Shown: positions 44,247-53,710 of the stretch, in pieces
Numbering within the stretch: the first letter of the stretch is position 1
Layout: each line of letters begins with the position of its first letter
Translations under genes and position numbers: made by a program
Assembly (NCBI RefSeq): GCF_014204915.1
Contig: NZ_JACHMH010000001.1
Coordinates: forward strand, 5,233,501 to 5,297,500
Source of the DNA: Crossiella cryophila
Lineage (GTDB): Bacteria > Actinomycetota > Actinomycetes > Mycobacteriales > Pseudonocardiaceae
Direction of reading: 5' to 3'
DNA length: 64,000 bases
The notes under the pieces: model-generated
What the model was told of the DNA's origin: nothing
Seen by the model: only the letters and a program-made list of their open reading frames with translations
Databases searched by the model: none

Positions 44247-46481
44247 TCAGACCAGGGTTTCGCGGACCTTGCGGGCCGCGGTGACCAGGTGCCGCAGGGC
44301 GGGCTCGACCTCGGCGTAACCGCGGGTCTTCAGCCCGCAGTCCGGGTTGATCCACAGCCGCTTGGGCGGCACCGCGGCGGCCGCGGCCGCGACCAGGTCG
44401 GTGACCTCGTCCTGTCCGGGCACCCGCGGGGAGTGGATGTCGTAGACACCCGGACCAACGCCGCGGCTGAAGCCGGTGGCGCGCAGGTCTTCCAGGACCT
44501 CCATCTTGGACCGGGCGGCCTCGATGGTGGTCACGTCCGCGCCGAGGCCGTCGATGGCGTCGATGACCTCGCTGAACTCCGAGTAGCACAGGTGCGTGTG
44601 GATCTGGGTGGCCGGCGCGGCCCCGGCGACGGCGAGCTGGAAGGAGCCCACCGACCACTCGAGGTACTCCGGCTGGTCGGCCGCGTGCAGCGGCAGCAGC
44701 TCGCGCAGCGCGGGCTCGTCGACCTGGATGATCTGGATGCCCGCGGCCTCCAGGTCGGCGATCTCATCGCGCAGCGCCAGTGCCACCTGGTCGGCGGTCT
44801 GGCCAAGCGGCTGGTCATCGCGGACGAAGGACCAGGCCAGGATGGTCACCGGGCCGGTCAGCATGCCCTTGACCGGCTTGCTGGTCAGCGACTGGGCGTA
44901 GGTGGCCCAGTCCACGGTGATCGGCTTGGGCCGGGTGACGTCGCCGTGGATGATCGGCGGCCGCACGCAGCGCGAGCCGTAGGACTGCACCCAGCCGAGT
45001 TCGGTGGAGGCGAAGCCGTCCAGGTGCTCGGCGAAGTACTGCACCATGTCGTTGCGCTCGGGCTCACCGTGCACCAGCACGTCCAGGCCGATGTCCTCCT
45101 GGAGCTTGATCACCCGGGCGATCTCGGCGCGCATCCGCTCGTCGTACTGCGCCTGGGTGAGGTCCCCGGTGCGCAGCCCGGCCCGCGCGGTGCGGATCTC
45201 GCCGGTCTGCGGGAAGGAACCGATGGTGGTGGTGGCCAGCGGCGGCAGACCAAGGCTGGCGTCCTGGGCGGCGGCCCGCTCGGCGTAGGGCGCGCGCAGG
45301 CGATCCGCGGGCTGCAACGCGGCGACCTTGGCGCGCACCGCGTCGTCCCGGCGCGGCTCGGCGGTGGGCTGGACGGCCTCGTCGGCCCACTCACCGGTGG
45401 CGCCCTCACGGAGCGCGCGGCCCAGCAGCACGACCTCGCGCACCTTCTGCCTGGCGAAGGCCAGCCGGGAGCGGACCTCCGGCTCCAGACCGGTCTCGGC
45501 GTCCAGGTCATAGGGCACGTGCAGCAGCGTGGAGGAGGTGCCGACCACGACCTCGTCGGCCGCGCCCAGCAGCGAGACCGCCTTGGCCAGCGCCGCGCGC
45601 AGGTCCGCGCGCCACACGTTGCGGCCGTCGATCACACCGGCGACCAGGGTCTTGCCGCGCAGCGCCGGAACGCTGGCGATGCCCTCGGTGGTACCGGCCA
45701 CCAGGTCGACCGCGATGGCCTCGATGTCGGTGCCCGCCAGCACCGGCAGTGCCGGGCCGAGCGGGCCGTAGAAGCCGGTGACCAGCAGCTTCGGCCGGTT
45801 CGGCACCGCGGCCAGGCGCTCGTAGGCGCGGCCCAGCGCGGCCAGCTCCTCCTCGGTGCGGTCCGCGGCGAAACCGGGCTCGTCGAACTGCACCCAGGAC
45901 ACGCCCTCGGCGGCCAGCGCGCCGAGCAGCTCCACGTAGACCGCGAGCAGGTCGTCCAGCCGGGCCAGCGGGTCAGCGCCCTTGGCCAGCAGCAGGAAGG
46001 TGACCGGGCCGAGCAGCACCGGGCGGGTGTCCACACCCAGCGCCTTGGCCTCCCGGTACTCCTCGATCGGCTTGCCACCGGCCAGGAAGAACACGGTGTC
46101 CTGGTCGATCTCGGGCACCAGGTAGTGGTAGTTGGTGTCGAACCACTTCGTCATCTCCAGCGGCGGCACCTCATCGGTGCCCCGCGCGGCGGCGAAGTAG
46201 GTGTCCAGGTCGTTGTCCTGGCGGTAGCGCGCAGGGACCGCGCCGACCAGGGCCGCGGTGTCCAGCACCTGGTCGTAGAAGGAGAACGTGTTGGAGGGGA
46301 CCGAATCCAGCCCCGCGTCGTGCAGTTCCAGCCAGGTGGAAGTGCGCAACTCCTTGGCGGTGGCGAGCAGGGCGTCGCGGCCGATGCGGCCCGCCCAGTA
46401 CTGCTCCACCGCGCGCTTGAGTTCCCGGCGCGGACCGATCCGCGGATAGCCCAGGACGGTGGCGCCGATACCGCTGGTCAC
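44247..46481 (-). CDS. metE: Cobalamin-independent methionine synthase MetE
   Basis: A 744-residue MetE with the usual duplicated barrel. N-terminal [20 protein letters not shown]-terminal catalytic half with [37 protein letters not shown], zinc-ligand HTHLCYSEF and the last ligand Cys in [13 protein letters not shown]. It transfers a methyl group from 5-methyltetrahydropteroyltriglutamate to homocysteine. The GTG at 46481 has an AGGAGAG ribosome site. The cobalamin riboswitch upstream indicates repression when B12 is available, as expected where a B12-dependent MetH also exists. Confidence 0.97.
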   Translation of the reverse strand: MTSGIGATVLGYPRIGPRRELKRAVEQYWAGRIGRDALLATAKELRTSTWLELHDAGLDSVPSNTFSFYDQVLDTAALVGAVPARYRQDNDLDTYFAAARGTDEVPPLEMTKWFDTNYHYLVPEIDQDTVFFLAGGKPIEEYREAKALGVDTRPVLLGPVTFLLLAKGADPLARLDDLLAVYVELLGALAAEGVSWVQFDEPGFAADRTEEELAALGRAYERLAAVPNRPKLLVTGFYGPLGPALPVLAGTDIEAIAVDLVAGTTEGIASVPALRGKTLVAGVIDGRNVWRADLRAALAKAVSLLGAADEVVVGTSSTLLHVPYDLDAETGLEPEVRSRLAFARQKVREVVLLGRALREGATGEWADEAVQPTAEPRRDDAVRAKVAALQPADRLRAPYAERAAAQDASLGLPPLATTTIGSFPQTGEIRTARAGLRTGDLTQAQYDERMRAEIARVIKLQEDIGLDVLVHGEPERNDMVQYFAEHLDGFASTELGWVQSYGSRCVRPPIIHGDVTRPKPITVDWATYAQSLTSKPVKGMLTGPVTILAWSFVRDDQPLGQTADQVALALRDEIADLEAAGIQIIQVDEPALRELLPLHAADQPEYLEWSVGSFQLAVAGAAPATQIHTHLCYSEFSEVIDAIDGLGADVTTIEAARSKMEVLEDLRATGFSRGVGPGVYDIHSPRVPGQDEVTDLVAAAAAAVPPKRLWINPDCGLKTRGYAEVEPALRHLVTAARKVRETLV

Positions 46482-46611
46482 AAGCTCTCTCCTCGCGAGC
46501 GTGCAGGAGTCCGGATTGATCCCAGGGCACGCCGGCGGGCGGCACGAGGCCGCGTCCGCACAAGCCCACCCGAGAGGCTTCCGGACCACCGTGAACCCGG
46601 CGGGCTCACGG

Positions 46612-46800
46612 ACCAGTGGCAGGTCTTCGGACTCACGGGCGCCGTGCTCGCTCCTACCGGCCGTCGCTTCCCACGCTCGCGCGCAGTGCTTGATGACGGC
46701 TTTCGTTCCCGTTCACCGCTGCGGGGCAGTCCCGGATTCGCACCGGGTTCCCTCTTGCCTCGCCAAGCCGTTCAACGGCCGGGCGAACCACCAGCCTCGC
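46612..46800 (-). ncRNA. Cobalamin (B12) riboswitch in the metE leader
   Basis: On the minus strand the leader contains the conserved cobalamin-aptamer elements in order: the AAGAGGGAACCCGGTGCGAA segment with TCCGGGACTGCCCCGCAGC (46765-46720), then GTGGGAAGCG, and the 3' element GAAGACCTGCCACTGG (46628-46613). It ends about 130 nt before the metE start. The intervening leader can form small GC hairpins near 46535-46560. It lies in the metE 5' leader downstream of cobF on the same strand. Confidence 0.93.
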
Positions 46801-46846
46801 GAGCGTAGCGCACCGTGGGAGCAACGCTCAGGATCTGGGATTTTCC

Positions 46847-47623
46847 TTAGACTCCACCGGCAGAACGGCGCAGCAGGTAGGAGTCCATGATCCACCCCTT
46901 GGCGTCCCTGGCACGTTGCCTGCTCGCCACGATCTGTTCGGCCACCGCCACCAGCGGTCCGGCGATCAGGATCTCGTCCGCGGTGCCCACGTAGGCGCCC
47001 CAATGGATGGTCGCGCCCGGTTCGTCAAGGTGTTCGAGGAAGGTGTTGTGTGCGTCGAGCATCACCAGCACATCGTCCACGCCCTCGGGCCAGCCGTCGG
47101 CGAGCCGGCGTCCGGTGGTGATCTGCACCGCACCGGCGATCTGGTTGAAGGTGATCCGGTGCCGGGCGGCCAGCGCGGACAGGCTGCTGATCCCCGGCCG
47201 CACCCGCACCTCGAAGTCCGCGCCCCCGGCCAGCACCCCCTCGACCACCGCGATGATGCTGTCGTAGAGCGCCGGATCGCCCCACACCAGGAACGCCCCG
47301 GTCTCGGTCGGCCCCAGGTGCTCGGCGATCAACTCGGCACACAGCTCGACCCGCCGCGCCCGCCAGTCCGCCACCGCCTCGACATACCCGTCGCCGTCCC
47401 GCCGCCGGGGCGGGTCCTCGACCCGAGCCACCCGGTAGCCGCCGCCGGGCACGTGGGTGTCCAGGATGACCTGGCGCAGGTCCGAGAGTTCGCGCGCCTG
47501 CCCGGCCTTGTCCAGGAAGAACACCACATCGGCGCGCCGCAGCGCGTCCACCGCCTCCACCGTGATCTGCCCCGGATCGCCCGCCCCGATCCCGACCACC
47601 TCGACCACCCGCCGCACCCGCAC
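46847..47623 (-). CDS. cobF: Precorrin-6A synthase (deacetylating) CobF
   Basis: A 258-residue SAM-dependent tetrapyrrole methylase: VVEVVGIGAGDPGQITVEAV at the N-terminus, DVVFFLDKA, GAFLVWGDPALYDSI (the GDP motif) and the C-terminal IHWGAYVGTADEILIAGPL. CobF methylates C1 and removes the acetyl group in aerobic B12 synthesis. The GTG at 47623 follows a GAGGAA site. It lies upstream of the B12-controlled metE on the same strand; both sit near cobalamin homeostasis, but no other cob genes are visible. Confidence 0.93.
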   Translation of the reverse strand: MRVRRVVEVVGIGAGDPGQITVEAVDALRRADVVFFLDKAGQARELSDLRQVILDTHVPGGGYRVARVEDPPRRRDGDGYVEAVADWRARRVELCAELIAEHLGPTETGAFLVWGDPALYDSIIAVVEGVLAGGADFEVRVRPGISSLSALAARHRITFNQIAGAVQITTGRRLADGWPEGVDDVLVMLDAHNTFLEHLDEPGATIHWGAYVGTADEILIAGPLVAVAEQIVASRQRARDAKGWIMDSYLLRRSAGGV

Positions 47624-47757
47624 CCCGTTCCTCGCCGTTCCCAGTGCATCGATTGTCCGCCACGGCCGATCTCCCGCTTCTCCCCGGAGTCGGCTCGATG
47701 GGGTGGCCCTCCGGGCAACTGGTCTTTTCACGCCCCGGACCAGCCAATACTGACCCA
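47624..47757. promoter_or_regulatory. Divergent promoter gap between cobF and a molybdoenzyme gene
   Basis: 134 bp between divergent starts. It must contain both promoters; no clear operator or riboswitch is visible. Confidence 0.4.
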
Positions 47758-49011
47758 ATGTCCCATCGCGACCTGACGGACGAGGCGGCCTACGACCGGC
47801 AACGCCTGGCCGGCCTGTCCCGCCGCGCCCTACTCCGCCTGACCGCCGGCCTGGGCGCGGCCGCCGCGCTGTCCGCGACCGCGGGCGGATTGGCCGTCGC
47901 GGGCGAGCGCCAGGCCACCATCGTCAAACCGTTGCCGCCCGAGCTGTTCATCCCGCACGGCACCAACGCGGAGATGCGCTGGGAGGCCATGAGGGGCCAG
48001 GGCCACCTGGTGCCCAACGACCGCTTCTTCGTCCGCAACCACACCGGCACCCCCCGGATCGACGCACACACCTGGCGGCTGCGCCTGTTCGGCACCGGCC
48101 TGCACGGCACACCGACCAGGGACCGGCCAGTCGAGTTCAGCTACGAGGACCTGCTCGGCATGCCCGCCGAGACGACCACCGCTTTCGTCGAGTGCGCCGG
48201 CAACGGCCGCAGCTTCTACGGCTCCCAACAGGGCACCCCCGCCCCCGGTACGCCGTGGACGCTGGGCGGGGTCGGCGTGGCCCGCTGGCGCGGGGTCCGG
48301 CTGGCCACGGTGCTGGAACGGGCCGGCCTGACCGAGGCCGCGGTGGACGTACTGCCCAGCGGCCTGGACCCGGAGTTCGTGGAGGGCGGGGCCAACCTGG
48401 GCCGGGTGCGCAGACCGCTGCCGGTGGCCAAGGCGTTGCGGGACACGCTGCTGGCGTACGAGATGAACGGCGAACCGCTGCCGCCGGATCACGGGTTCCC
48501 GGTGCGGCTGATCGTGCCGTCCTGGACCGGGATCTCCAGCATCAAGTGGGTCGGCGAGATCGAGGTGGCGGACCGTCCGCTGTTCTCGCCGTGGAACACC
48601 CAGTTCTACCGGTTGTTCGGCCCGAGCTACCCGCAGGAGGGCAGCGCACCGCTGACCAACCAGGTCACCAAGAGCGCGTTCGAGCTGCCCAGCGAGGCTC
48701 GGCTGGCCGTGGGGCGGACGCATCTGCTGACCGGGCGGTCCTGGTCGGGGGCGGGGGTCGGGCGGGTGCGTGGGGTGCGGATCAGCGTCGACGGGGGCGC
48801 GAGCTGGCGGCCGGCGCATCCGCGTCGGCTGAGCCGGGATCAGGCGTGGCTGCCGTGGAGCTTTGCCTGGCGGCCGGAGCGGTCGGGGGCGTACACGCTG
48901 CTGGCTGCGGCCAGTGACAGCACGGGCGCGACTCAGCCGCGGGAGGTGCCGTTCAATCGGTTTGGGTACCTGTTTGGCGCGGTGGTGCGGCATCCGGTGA
49001 TGGTGGGCTGA
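47758..49011 (+). CDS. Exported sulfite oxidase-like molybdoenzyme
   Basis: A 417-residue sulfite-oxidase family protein. N-terminal twin-arginine-like signal (RR at 22-23, then hydrophobic TAGLGAAAALSATAGGLAV). Molybdopterin domain with the Mo-ligand C146 in TAFVECAGNGRSFY, plus VRLIVPSWTGISSIKWVGEI. The C-terminal dimerisation domain ends RFGYLFGAVVRHPVMVG. No heme domain is present. It likely oxidises sulfite or a related substrate outside the membrane. The ATG at 47758 is preferred over upstream shadow starts. Confidence 0.88.
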   Translation: MSHRDLTDEAAYDRQRLAGLSRRALLRLTAGLGAAAALSATAGGLAVAGERQATIVKPLPPELFIPHGTNAEMRWEAMRGQGHLVPNDRFFVRNHTGTPRIDAHTWRLRLFGTGLHGTPTRDRPVEFSYEDLLGMPAETTTAFVECAGNGRSFYGSQQGTPAPGTPWTLGGVGVARWRGVRLATVLERAGLTEAAVDVLPSGLDPEFVEGGANLGRVRRPLPVAKALRDTLLAYEMNGEPLPPDHGFPVRLIVPSWTGISSIKWVGEIEVADRPLFSPWNTQFYRLFGPSYPQEGSAPLTNQVTKSAFELPSEARLAVGRTHLLTGRSWSGAGVGRVRGVRISVDGGASWRPAHPRRLSRDQAWLPWSFAWRPERSGAYTLLAAASDSTGATQPREVPFNRFGYLFGAVVRHPVMVG

Positions 49012-49221
49012 AGCCCGCTCGCGACCCGGGCCCTGCTCGGCCCAGCCCCAGGCCGGGCTCGGCCCAGGCCGTGCCCGGCTCAGACCCGGCTCTGGGGAGC
49101 TTCGCCTGCCGCAGCCTCGGGCCCTGCTCGGCCCAGGCCCGGCTGGCCCGGCCCAGACTCGGGCCTGGCTCGGGTCCTCGGGCACGCTGCGGCAGGCGAA
49201 GCTCCCCAGCAGCCATGCCGA
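49012..49221. repeat. Repeat-rich intergenic element with a 23-nt inverted repeat
   Basis: Two perfect 23-nt inverted arms at 49092-49114 and 49187-49209 enclose 72 bp. The stretch also repeats GGGCCCTGCTCGGCCCAG at 49028 and 49119, and several CGGCCCAG/CGGGCTCG variants. No gene is visible. It lies between the molybdoenzyme gene and a decayed gene and may be a terminator-like or small mobile sequence. Confidence 0.75.
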
Positions 49222-49905
49222 GTGTCCCTAGCGTTCATCCCGGGTGCGGAACTTGTCGCCCGCCTCTGCCGGGAAGCCGTCCGTCTCTCACTGGACCGGC
49301 ACTTACCTGGGCTGGCGCCCAGCCCAGGGCCAGCACCTTCGTGGGCTGGCCGTGGCCCTGGCCGTGGGCTGCGGCCTAGCCGTGGGCTGACGCACAGCGC
49401 GAGGTTGCTCGGGCCCGGCTCCGAGGTCCTCGGCTTCGGCACCGCCCGCTCCACCGCCCGCGACCGGGGACCGCGCCCGCAGCTCCTCCTGTACCCGGTC
49501 GGCCTGGCCGAACACTGCGTCGAGGTGTCCGGGCGGCTGCTGGCCGGCACCGAGCCTCCGGCCCTCCGCCCCGCCACCGCTCTCTAGCGGAACGCTCAAA
49601 CCCCCGTTTTGGTTGCCTTGCCGTCTGGATCTTCTAATCCGAAAGGGTGAAAGATCCTCGGCGACCAGGGCTTATGTACCACCAAAACACCCGGATTGCT
49701 CGAAACCAGTGTACCGAATCGAGACCCATCGTATCGACGAGCGCTCACCGCCACTTGCACGCCGAACGCTTCACCGCGGCCCCGCAGGCGACCATCCGCG
49801 ACCCCGAGTTGCGCGCACTGCCGCTGATCGGGGCGATCGACCAGTTCGTGGCCAGCACCGATGCGCTCGGCGACCGCATCCGCACCCGACGGCTCGGCAC
49901 CCGCA
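49222..49905 (+). pseudogene. Decayed DUF4037-like nucleotidyltransferase-fold gene
   Basis: Two separate frames look like the ends of one DUF4037 protein. 49222-49587 gives FIPGAELVARLCREAVRLSL and later HSARLLGPGSEVLGFGTARS, matching the family start, but the expected STDHDWGPR is STARDRGPR, so the acidic catalytic residues are lost. A Gly/Pro/Arg-rich insertion made of GCCGTGGGCTG repeats interrupts it. In another frame, 49750-49900 gives the family end-like RDPELRALPLIGAIDQFVAS plus TDALGDR. The middle is missing. The assignment comes from recalled family motifs. The stretch to 50083 adds only repetitive CGCACCC/ACGACCGC sequence and a possible short peptide. Confidence 0.6.
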
Positions 49906-50083
49906 CCCGCATCCACGACCGCGTCCGCACCCACGACCGCACTCGCCCCTCCCCGCACCCGGCGGCTCGCGGATCCCGGATTTCACTGATCGGCGGTCTC
50001 GCGATGCCGATCATCAGTGACACGGTGGACAGCGACACCGTCTCCGAAGGGATCACCGCCATGACTACCGCCCCGACCGCCGA

Positions 50084-50839
50084 GTGACCCATGCCGCGCA
50101 GAGCTGGGTGACCCAGGACATCGCCGAGGACTACGACACCTGGGACGACGGGGCGTGTTGGCTGCTCGGCTACCCGTTCGTGCCCGGCGAGCTGGGATTG
50201 CGGGACGGGGATCGGTTGCTGGATCTGGGGTGTGGGCCGGGGGCGGTTACCCGGTGGTTCGCCGATCGGCACGACATCTCGGTGGTGGCGACGGACTTCT
50301 CTGCGGCCATGCTGGAGATCGCTGGGCGGCGGCCGCATCCGGGGATCGACTACCAGCTCAGCGTGTCCGACCTGCTGCCGTTTCTGGCGGATGACTCGGT
50401 GGATCTGGCCATGTCCTGCTTCATGTTCATCTGCGTGCCTGAACTCGACCGGCTGCAGCGGATGGTCGCCGAGGTCAGTCGGGTGTTGCGGCCCGGGGGG
50501 CGGTTTACCGTGCTTGGGCCGAATCCGGCGCAGGCCAACGGTGAGTTCAGTGGGTTTCGGCGTGGGGTGCGGGGGCACAACTACCTGGTGGGGGAGCCGT
50601 TGCCGGTTCAGGTGCGGCGCACGGACGGGAGTTGGGTTGGCACTGTGGATGTGCATTGGCCGGTGTCGACCTACGAGGATTTGTTGACTGGCGCGGGTTT
50701 TCGGGTTGTTTCGCGGATTACGCCGTTGTGGGCGGATGCGGCTGGGGTGGCTGAGCCGGGGTTGGTGGGGTCGCGGAGTTGGGCGGCTGAACGGGATCGG
50801 GCGCCGTTTTTGCTGATCACTGGTGAGCTGCCTGGTTAG
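50084..50839 (+). CDS. Class I SAM-dependent methyltransferase
   Basis: A 251-residue methyltransferase: DIAEDYDTWDDGACWLLGYP, motif I RLLDLGCGPGAVTRWFA, acidic VVATDFSAAMLEIAG, motif II VDLAMSCFMFICVPE and post-motif VLRPGGRFTVLG. Substrate unknown. The start is GTG. The second half (about 50500 onward) uses many G- and T-ending codons and looks compositionally different from the first. It converges on the LysR gene with a 4-bp overlap of the stops. Confidence 0.87.
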   Translation: MTHAAQSWVTQDIAEDYDTWDDGACWLLGYPFVPGELGLRDGDRLLDLGCGPGAVTRWFADRHDISVVATDFSAAMLEIAGRRPHPGIDYQLSVSDLLPFLADDSVDLAMSCFMFICVPELDRLQRMVAEVSRVLRPGGRFTVLGPNPAQANGEFSGFRRGVRGHNYLVGEPLPVQVRRTDGSWVGTVDVHWPVSTYEDLLTGAGFRVVSRITPLWADAAGVAEPGLVGSRSWAAERDRAPFLLITGELPG

Positions 50840-51723
50840 TTCAGGGCCGCGCCGATGGTGTCGCGTAGCCAGCGTTGGGCTGGGTCGGCGTCCAGGCGGG
50901 CGTGCCAGCACAGGCGTACCTGGACCTCGGGCAGGTTCGCGGGGATCGGGAACCAGCGCAGGCCGATGGGCTTGGCGTACTGCTCGGCTAGTCGTTGGGG
51001 TACCAGGCCGATGTGGTCGCTTGCGGCGACCAGTAGGGCGGCCGCAGTGGCGGTGGGTACCACTGCGGCTACATGTCGTTGCAGGCCAACGGAATTCAGG
51101 GCGTCGTCCAGTGGGCCCCTGGTGCGGCCGCGGCGGGAGGCGGAGACGTGGGGGTACTTGCAGAGCTGCTTGAGGGTGGGTTTGCGGGTCCGGCCCAGTG
51201 GGCTGTCCGCGCGCACGATGCCTACCAGGCGTTCGGTGTAGAGCGGGGTGGTGCGCAGGTCGGGGGTGGTGGACTCGCCGGCGCCGATGTCCAGGTCGAC
51301 CGAACCGTCTCGCAATGCCTCCACGCTCTCGTCGCCCTCGGGTACGAAGCGCAGGGTCACGCTGGGGGCGAGTGCGGTGACGGCCGTGGTGGCCAGGGTG
51401 GCGGCGATGCCGTCGTTGATCCGGATGGTGAAGGTGCGGCGCAGGTCGGCGACGGTGAATTCGCGGTCGGTGCTGATCAGCGCCGCCGCCTGTTCCAGCA
51501 GTGAGCGGACCCGTGGGGCGGTGCGCAGGGCGAAGGGGGTGGGTGCGAGGCCGCGTCCGGCGCGGACCAGGATCGGGTCGCCCATGGCTCGCCGCAACCG
51601 GCCCAGGGCCCGGCTGGCCGCGGGTACGGACAGGTGCAGTCGCTCGGCCGCGGCGGTGACGCTGCCGTCCTGGAGCAGTGCGTCGAAGACCCGCAACAGG
51701 TTCAGGTCGAGTTGGTCGGGCAT
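50836..51723 (-). CDS. LysR-family transcriptional regulator
   Basis: A 295-residue LTTR: N-terminal winged helix [20 protein letters not shown] and [21 protein letters not shown], linker helix to about 85, then the periplasmic-binding-like effector domain. It probably controls the divergent darcynin-like gene 75 bp away. The intergenic region contains GTTGCATGCTACGCAAG-like sequence suggestive of a T-N11-A site, which I cannot assign firmly. Confidence 0.93.
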   Translation of the reverse strand: MPDQLDLNLLRVFDALLQDGSVTAAAERLHLSVPAASRALGRLRRAMGDPILVRAGRGLAPTPFALRTAPRVRSLLEQAAALISTDREFTVADLRRTFTIRINDGIAATLATTAVTALAPSVTLRFVPEGDESVEALRDGSVDLDIGAGESTTPDLRTTPLYTERLVGIVRADSPLGRTRKPTLKQLCKYPHVSASRRGRTRGPLDDALNSVGLQRHVAAVVPTATAAALLVAASDHIGLVPQRLAEQYAKPIGLRWFPIPANLPEVQVRLCWHARLDADPAQRWLRDTIGAALN

Positions 51724-51798
51724 GGTTGCATGCTACGCAAGTCATCGTTGCCAAAGTTGCGTGGCGCGCAGGGGTGTGGGGTTTCTAGTGTCGTGGGC

Positions 51799-52164
51799 AT
51801 GACAACTGGGACTTTCGAGTCGAACCTGACCGCGTTCATGCTGGTGAAGACCACCCGGGCCTGGCTGGGGCTGACGCCTGAGCAGCGGGTGGCGGCCTTC
51901 ACCACCGAGATCCTGCCCGCGATCAAGGACCGGGTGCGCGGGGTGCGTTCCCGCTTCTACGACACCGAGTTCTACTCGGCGCGGGTCACCGACGTCTGGG
52001 TGTGGGAGGCGGTGGACCACGAGTCGTTCCAGCAGTTGGTGGAGGCGTTGCGGGACACACCTTTCTGGGAGCACTACTTCGAGATCGTGGAGCTGTTGGT
52101 GGGGGTGGAGAACGCCTATGCCAAGAACAATGGGCTGGAGCCCGTTGCCACTGTGACCGTTTGA
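51799..52164 (+). CDS. Darcynin-family small protein
   Basis: A 121-residue protein with the darcynin-type sequence: [40 protein letters not shown] and [20 protein letters not shown]. The family has a ferredoxin-like (dimeric alpha-beta barrel) look and no established function. It diverges from the LysR regulator, the usual arrangement of regulator and single target. Confidence 0.8.
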   Translation: MTTGTFESNLTAFMLVKTTRAWLGLTPEQRVAAFTTEILPAIKDRVRGVRSRFYDTEFYSARVTDVWVWEAVDHESFQQLVEALRDTPFWEHYFEIVELLVGVENAYAKNNGLEPVATVTV

Positions 52165-52182
52165 GGTTCGTCCACTGTGGAC

Positions 52183-53070
52183 TCAGCGGATCGCGGCGAT
52201 GAGGGAAGCCAGCTGTGGCTGGAAATTCGCCACCCGGGTGTAGTAGTCCGGGGCTGACGGCGCGGCACTGGCCGACCAGGAGGCCACGCCCGCCAGGCGG
52301 CCGCCGACCACGACGGGGGAGCCGCTGTCGGTGGCACGCAACCGGATCGCCCGGTCCGCGCCAACGCACAGGTAGGAGTCGGGGTCGTAGCGCAGGCCCC
52401 ACCAGCGCGGTGGCATGAAGCGGACGCTGTCCGCGGCCCGGCGCACGCATTCGGCGTCCTCGGCCACCGCGGTCGGGGCCTGCCACAGCAGGGGGTCGTC
52501 GGCGGGGGACATGCGCCAGCCGTACACGGTGGCGCTTTCCCCGCCCTTCGGCCCGTTCCCGGGATCGGCCAGCGGGAGCACCGGGGTGTCCAGGGGTTCG
52601 GCCAGGGTGATCAGGCCGATGTCGGCGGGGGCCAGGGTGACCTTGCCGAACGCGCCGCCGAAGAAGGACTCCTCGGCGATTCCCTTGGGGTAGCCGGGTT
52701 CCCGCCAGGTGTTGGCCACCCGCACGGTCTTTCCGGCGGTGCCGCGCAGGTCGTCCCGGCCGACGGTGATGGTCAGCTCGGCCGGGGTGGCCTGGCCGAG
52801 GCAATGCGCGGCGGTGACCACCGCCTTGGGGGCGACCAGGGTGCCGACGCAGAGCTTGTTGCTGGGGGAGTCGGCGTAGGTGGTCGGGTTGCCGATCACC
52901 ACCACCCAGGGTGCGGCGGCGGTGGACACCTGGCCGCTGCCGGGCACCGGATCAGGCTGCGGGCGGGTGTATTCCCAGCCCAGGAACGGCGCGTAGAGCA
53001 GGATCGGGACCAGCAGCACCAGGATCGGGCCGAGCACCCACCACCGGCGGCGCTTCTTCTTCTCGATCAT
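52183..53070 (-). CDS. Membrane-anchored trypsin-like serine protease
   Basis: A 295-residue chymotrypsin-fold protease. N-terminal basic stretch and signal anchor (RRRWWVLGPILVLLVPILL), then catalytic His in VVTAAHCLG, Asp in PADIGLITLAE and Ser in ATDSGSPVVVGG. Four cysteines suit two disulfides. The S1 site region and ADSVRFMPP.. suggest broad trypsin-like activity, not defined by sequence. Start at ATG 53070; a GTG at 53073 is adjacent. It is convergent with the darcynin gene and starts 40 bp after the TetR gene stop. Confidence 0.88.
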   Translation of the reverse strand: MIEKKKRRRWWVLGPILVLLVPILLYAPFLGWEYTRPQPDPVPGSGQVSTAAAPWVVVIGNPTTYADSPSNKLCVGTLVAPKAVVTAAHCLGQATPAELTITVGRDDLRGTAGKTVRVANTWREPGYPKGIAEESFFGGAFGKVTLAPADIGLITLAEPLDTPVLPLADPGNGPKGGESATVYGWRMSPADDPLLWQAPTAVAEDAECVRRAADSVRFMPPRWWGLRYDPDSYLCVGADRAIRLRATDSGSPVVVGGRLAGVASWSASAAPSAPDYYTRVANFQPQLASLIAAIR

Positions 53071-53110
53071 CACGAGAGGGTAGCGGCCGGGCGCGGTGTG
53101 CGCAGGCGGA

Positions 53111-53674
53111 TCAGGAAACGGCGGCGGTGAGCAGGGCGGCGGCCGCGGCCCTGGCGGCCGTGGTGGCGCTGGAATCGCGGTCGGTGCGGGTGGCGTGGCC
53201 GGTGCCGTCGTAGAGCAGGTGCAGCTGGTGGGCCAGCAGCTCCGGGTCCCTGGCGCCCGCCTGCCCGGCGAGGGTGGCGAACAGGCCGCGGACCCAGCCG
53301 CGGTACTCCCTGGTGGCCTGTTCCACCCGGTCGCCGGGGTGGGATTCCGCGCTGGCCCGGTGGAAGGCGCAGCCGCGGAAGCCGCTTTCGGCGTACAGCG
53401 CGGCCTGCGCGTCGAAGATCGCCAGCACCCGCTCGCGCGGGGTACCGGCGGCCTCGACCGCGGCCATGATGCGCCCGGACATCTTGTCCTGCCTGCCCTT
53501 GAGGTAGGCGTGGATCAGCTCGTCCTTGCTGCCGAAGGTGTTGTACAGCGAGGCTTTCGCCACCCCGGCGTGCTCGATCACCCGGTCGATGCCCACCGAG
53601 CGCACGCCGTCGGCGTAGAACAGCTCGTCGGCGGCGGCCAGCAGTCGTTCGCGGGCGGACACCTTGGCCGTCAT
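53111..53674 (-). CDS. TetR-family repressor of the adjacent MFS exporter
   Basis: A 187-residue TetR: DNA-binding domain RERLLAAADELFYADGVRSV and VAKASLYNTFGSKDELIHAY, and a variable ligand-binding domain containing FRGCAFHRASAESHPGD. It follows the MFS gene by 36 bp on the same strand, so it is likely co-transcribed and autoregulated through the operators at 54951-54996. The ATG at 53674 is preferred over an upstream GTG. Confidence 0.92.
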   Translation of the reverse strand: MTAKVSARERLLAAADELFYADGVRSVGIDRVIEHAGVAKASLYNTFGSKDELIHAYLKGRQDKMSGRIMAAVEAAGTPRERVLAIFDAQAALYAESGFRGCAFHRASAESHPGDRVEQATREYRGWVRGLFATLAGQAGARDPELLAHQLHLLYDGTGHATRTDRDSSATTAARAAAAALLTAAVS

Positions 53675-53710
53675 CCCCACCACTTCCCTCGATCGGACCG
53701 AAACACCAGG

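Noticed and set aside
44244-46808. 854-residue open frame opposite metE
   Set aside because: Shadow of metE and its riboswitch leader; low-complexity translation.
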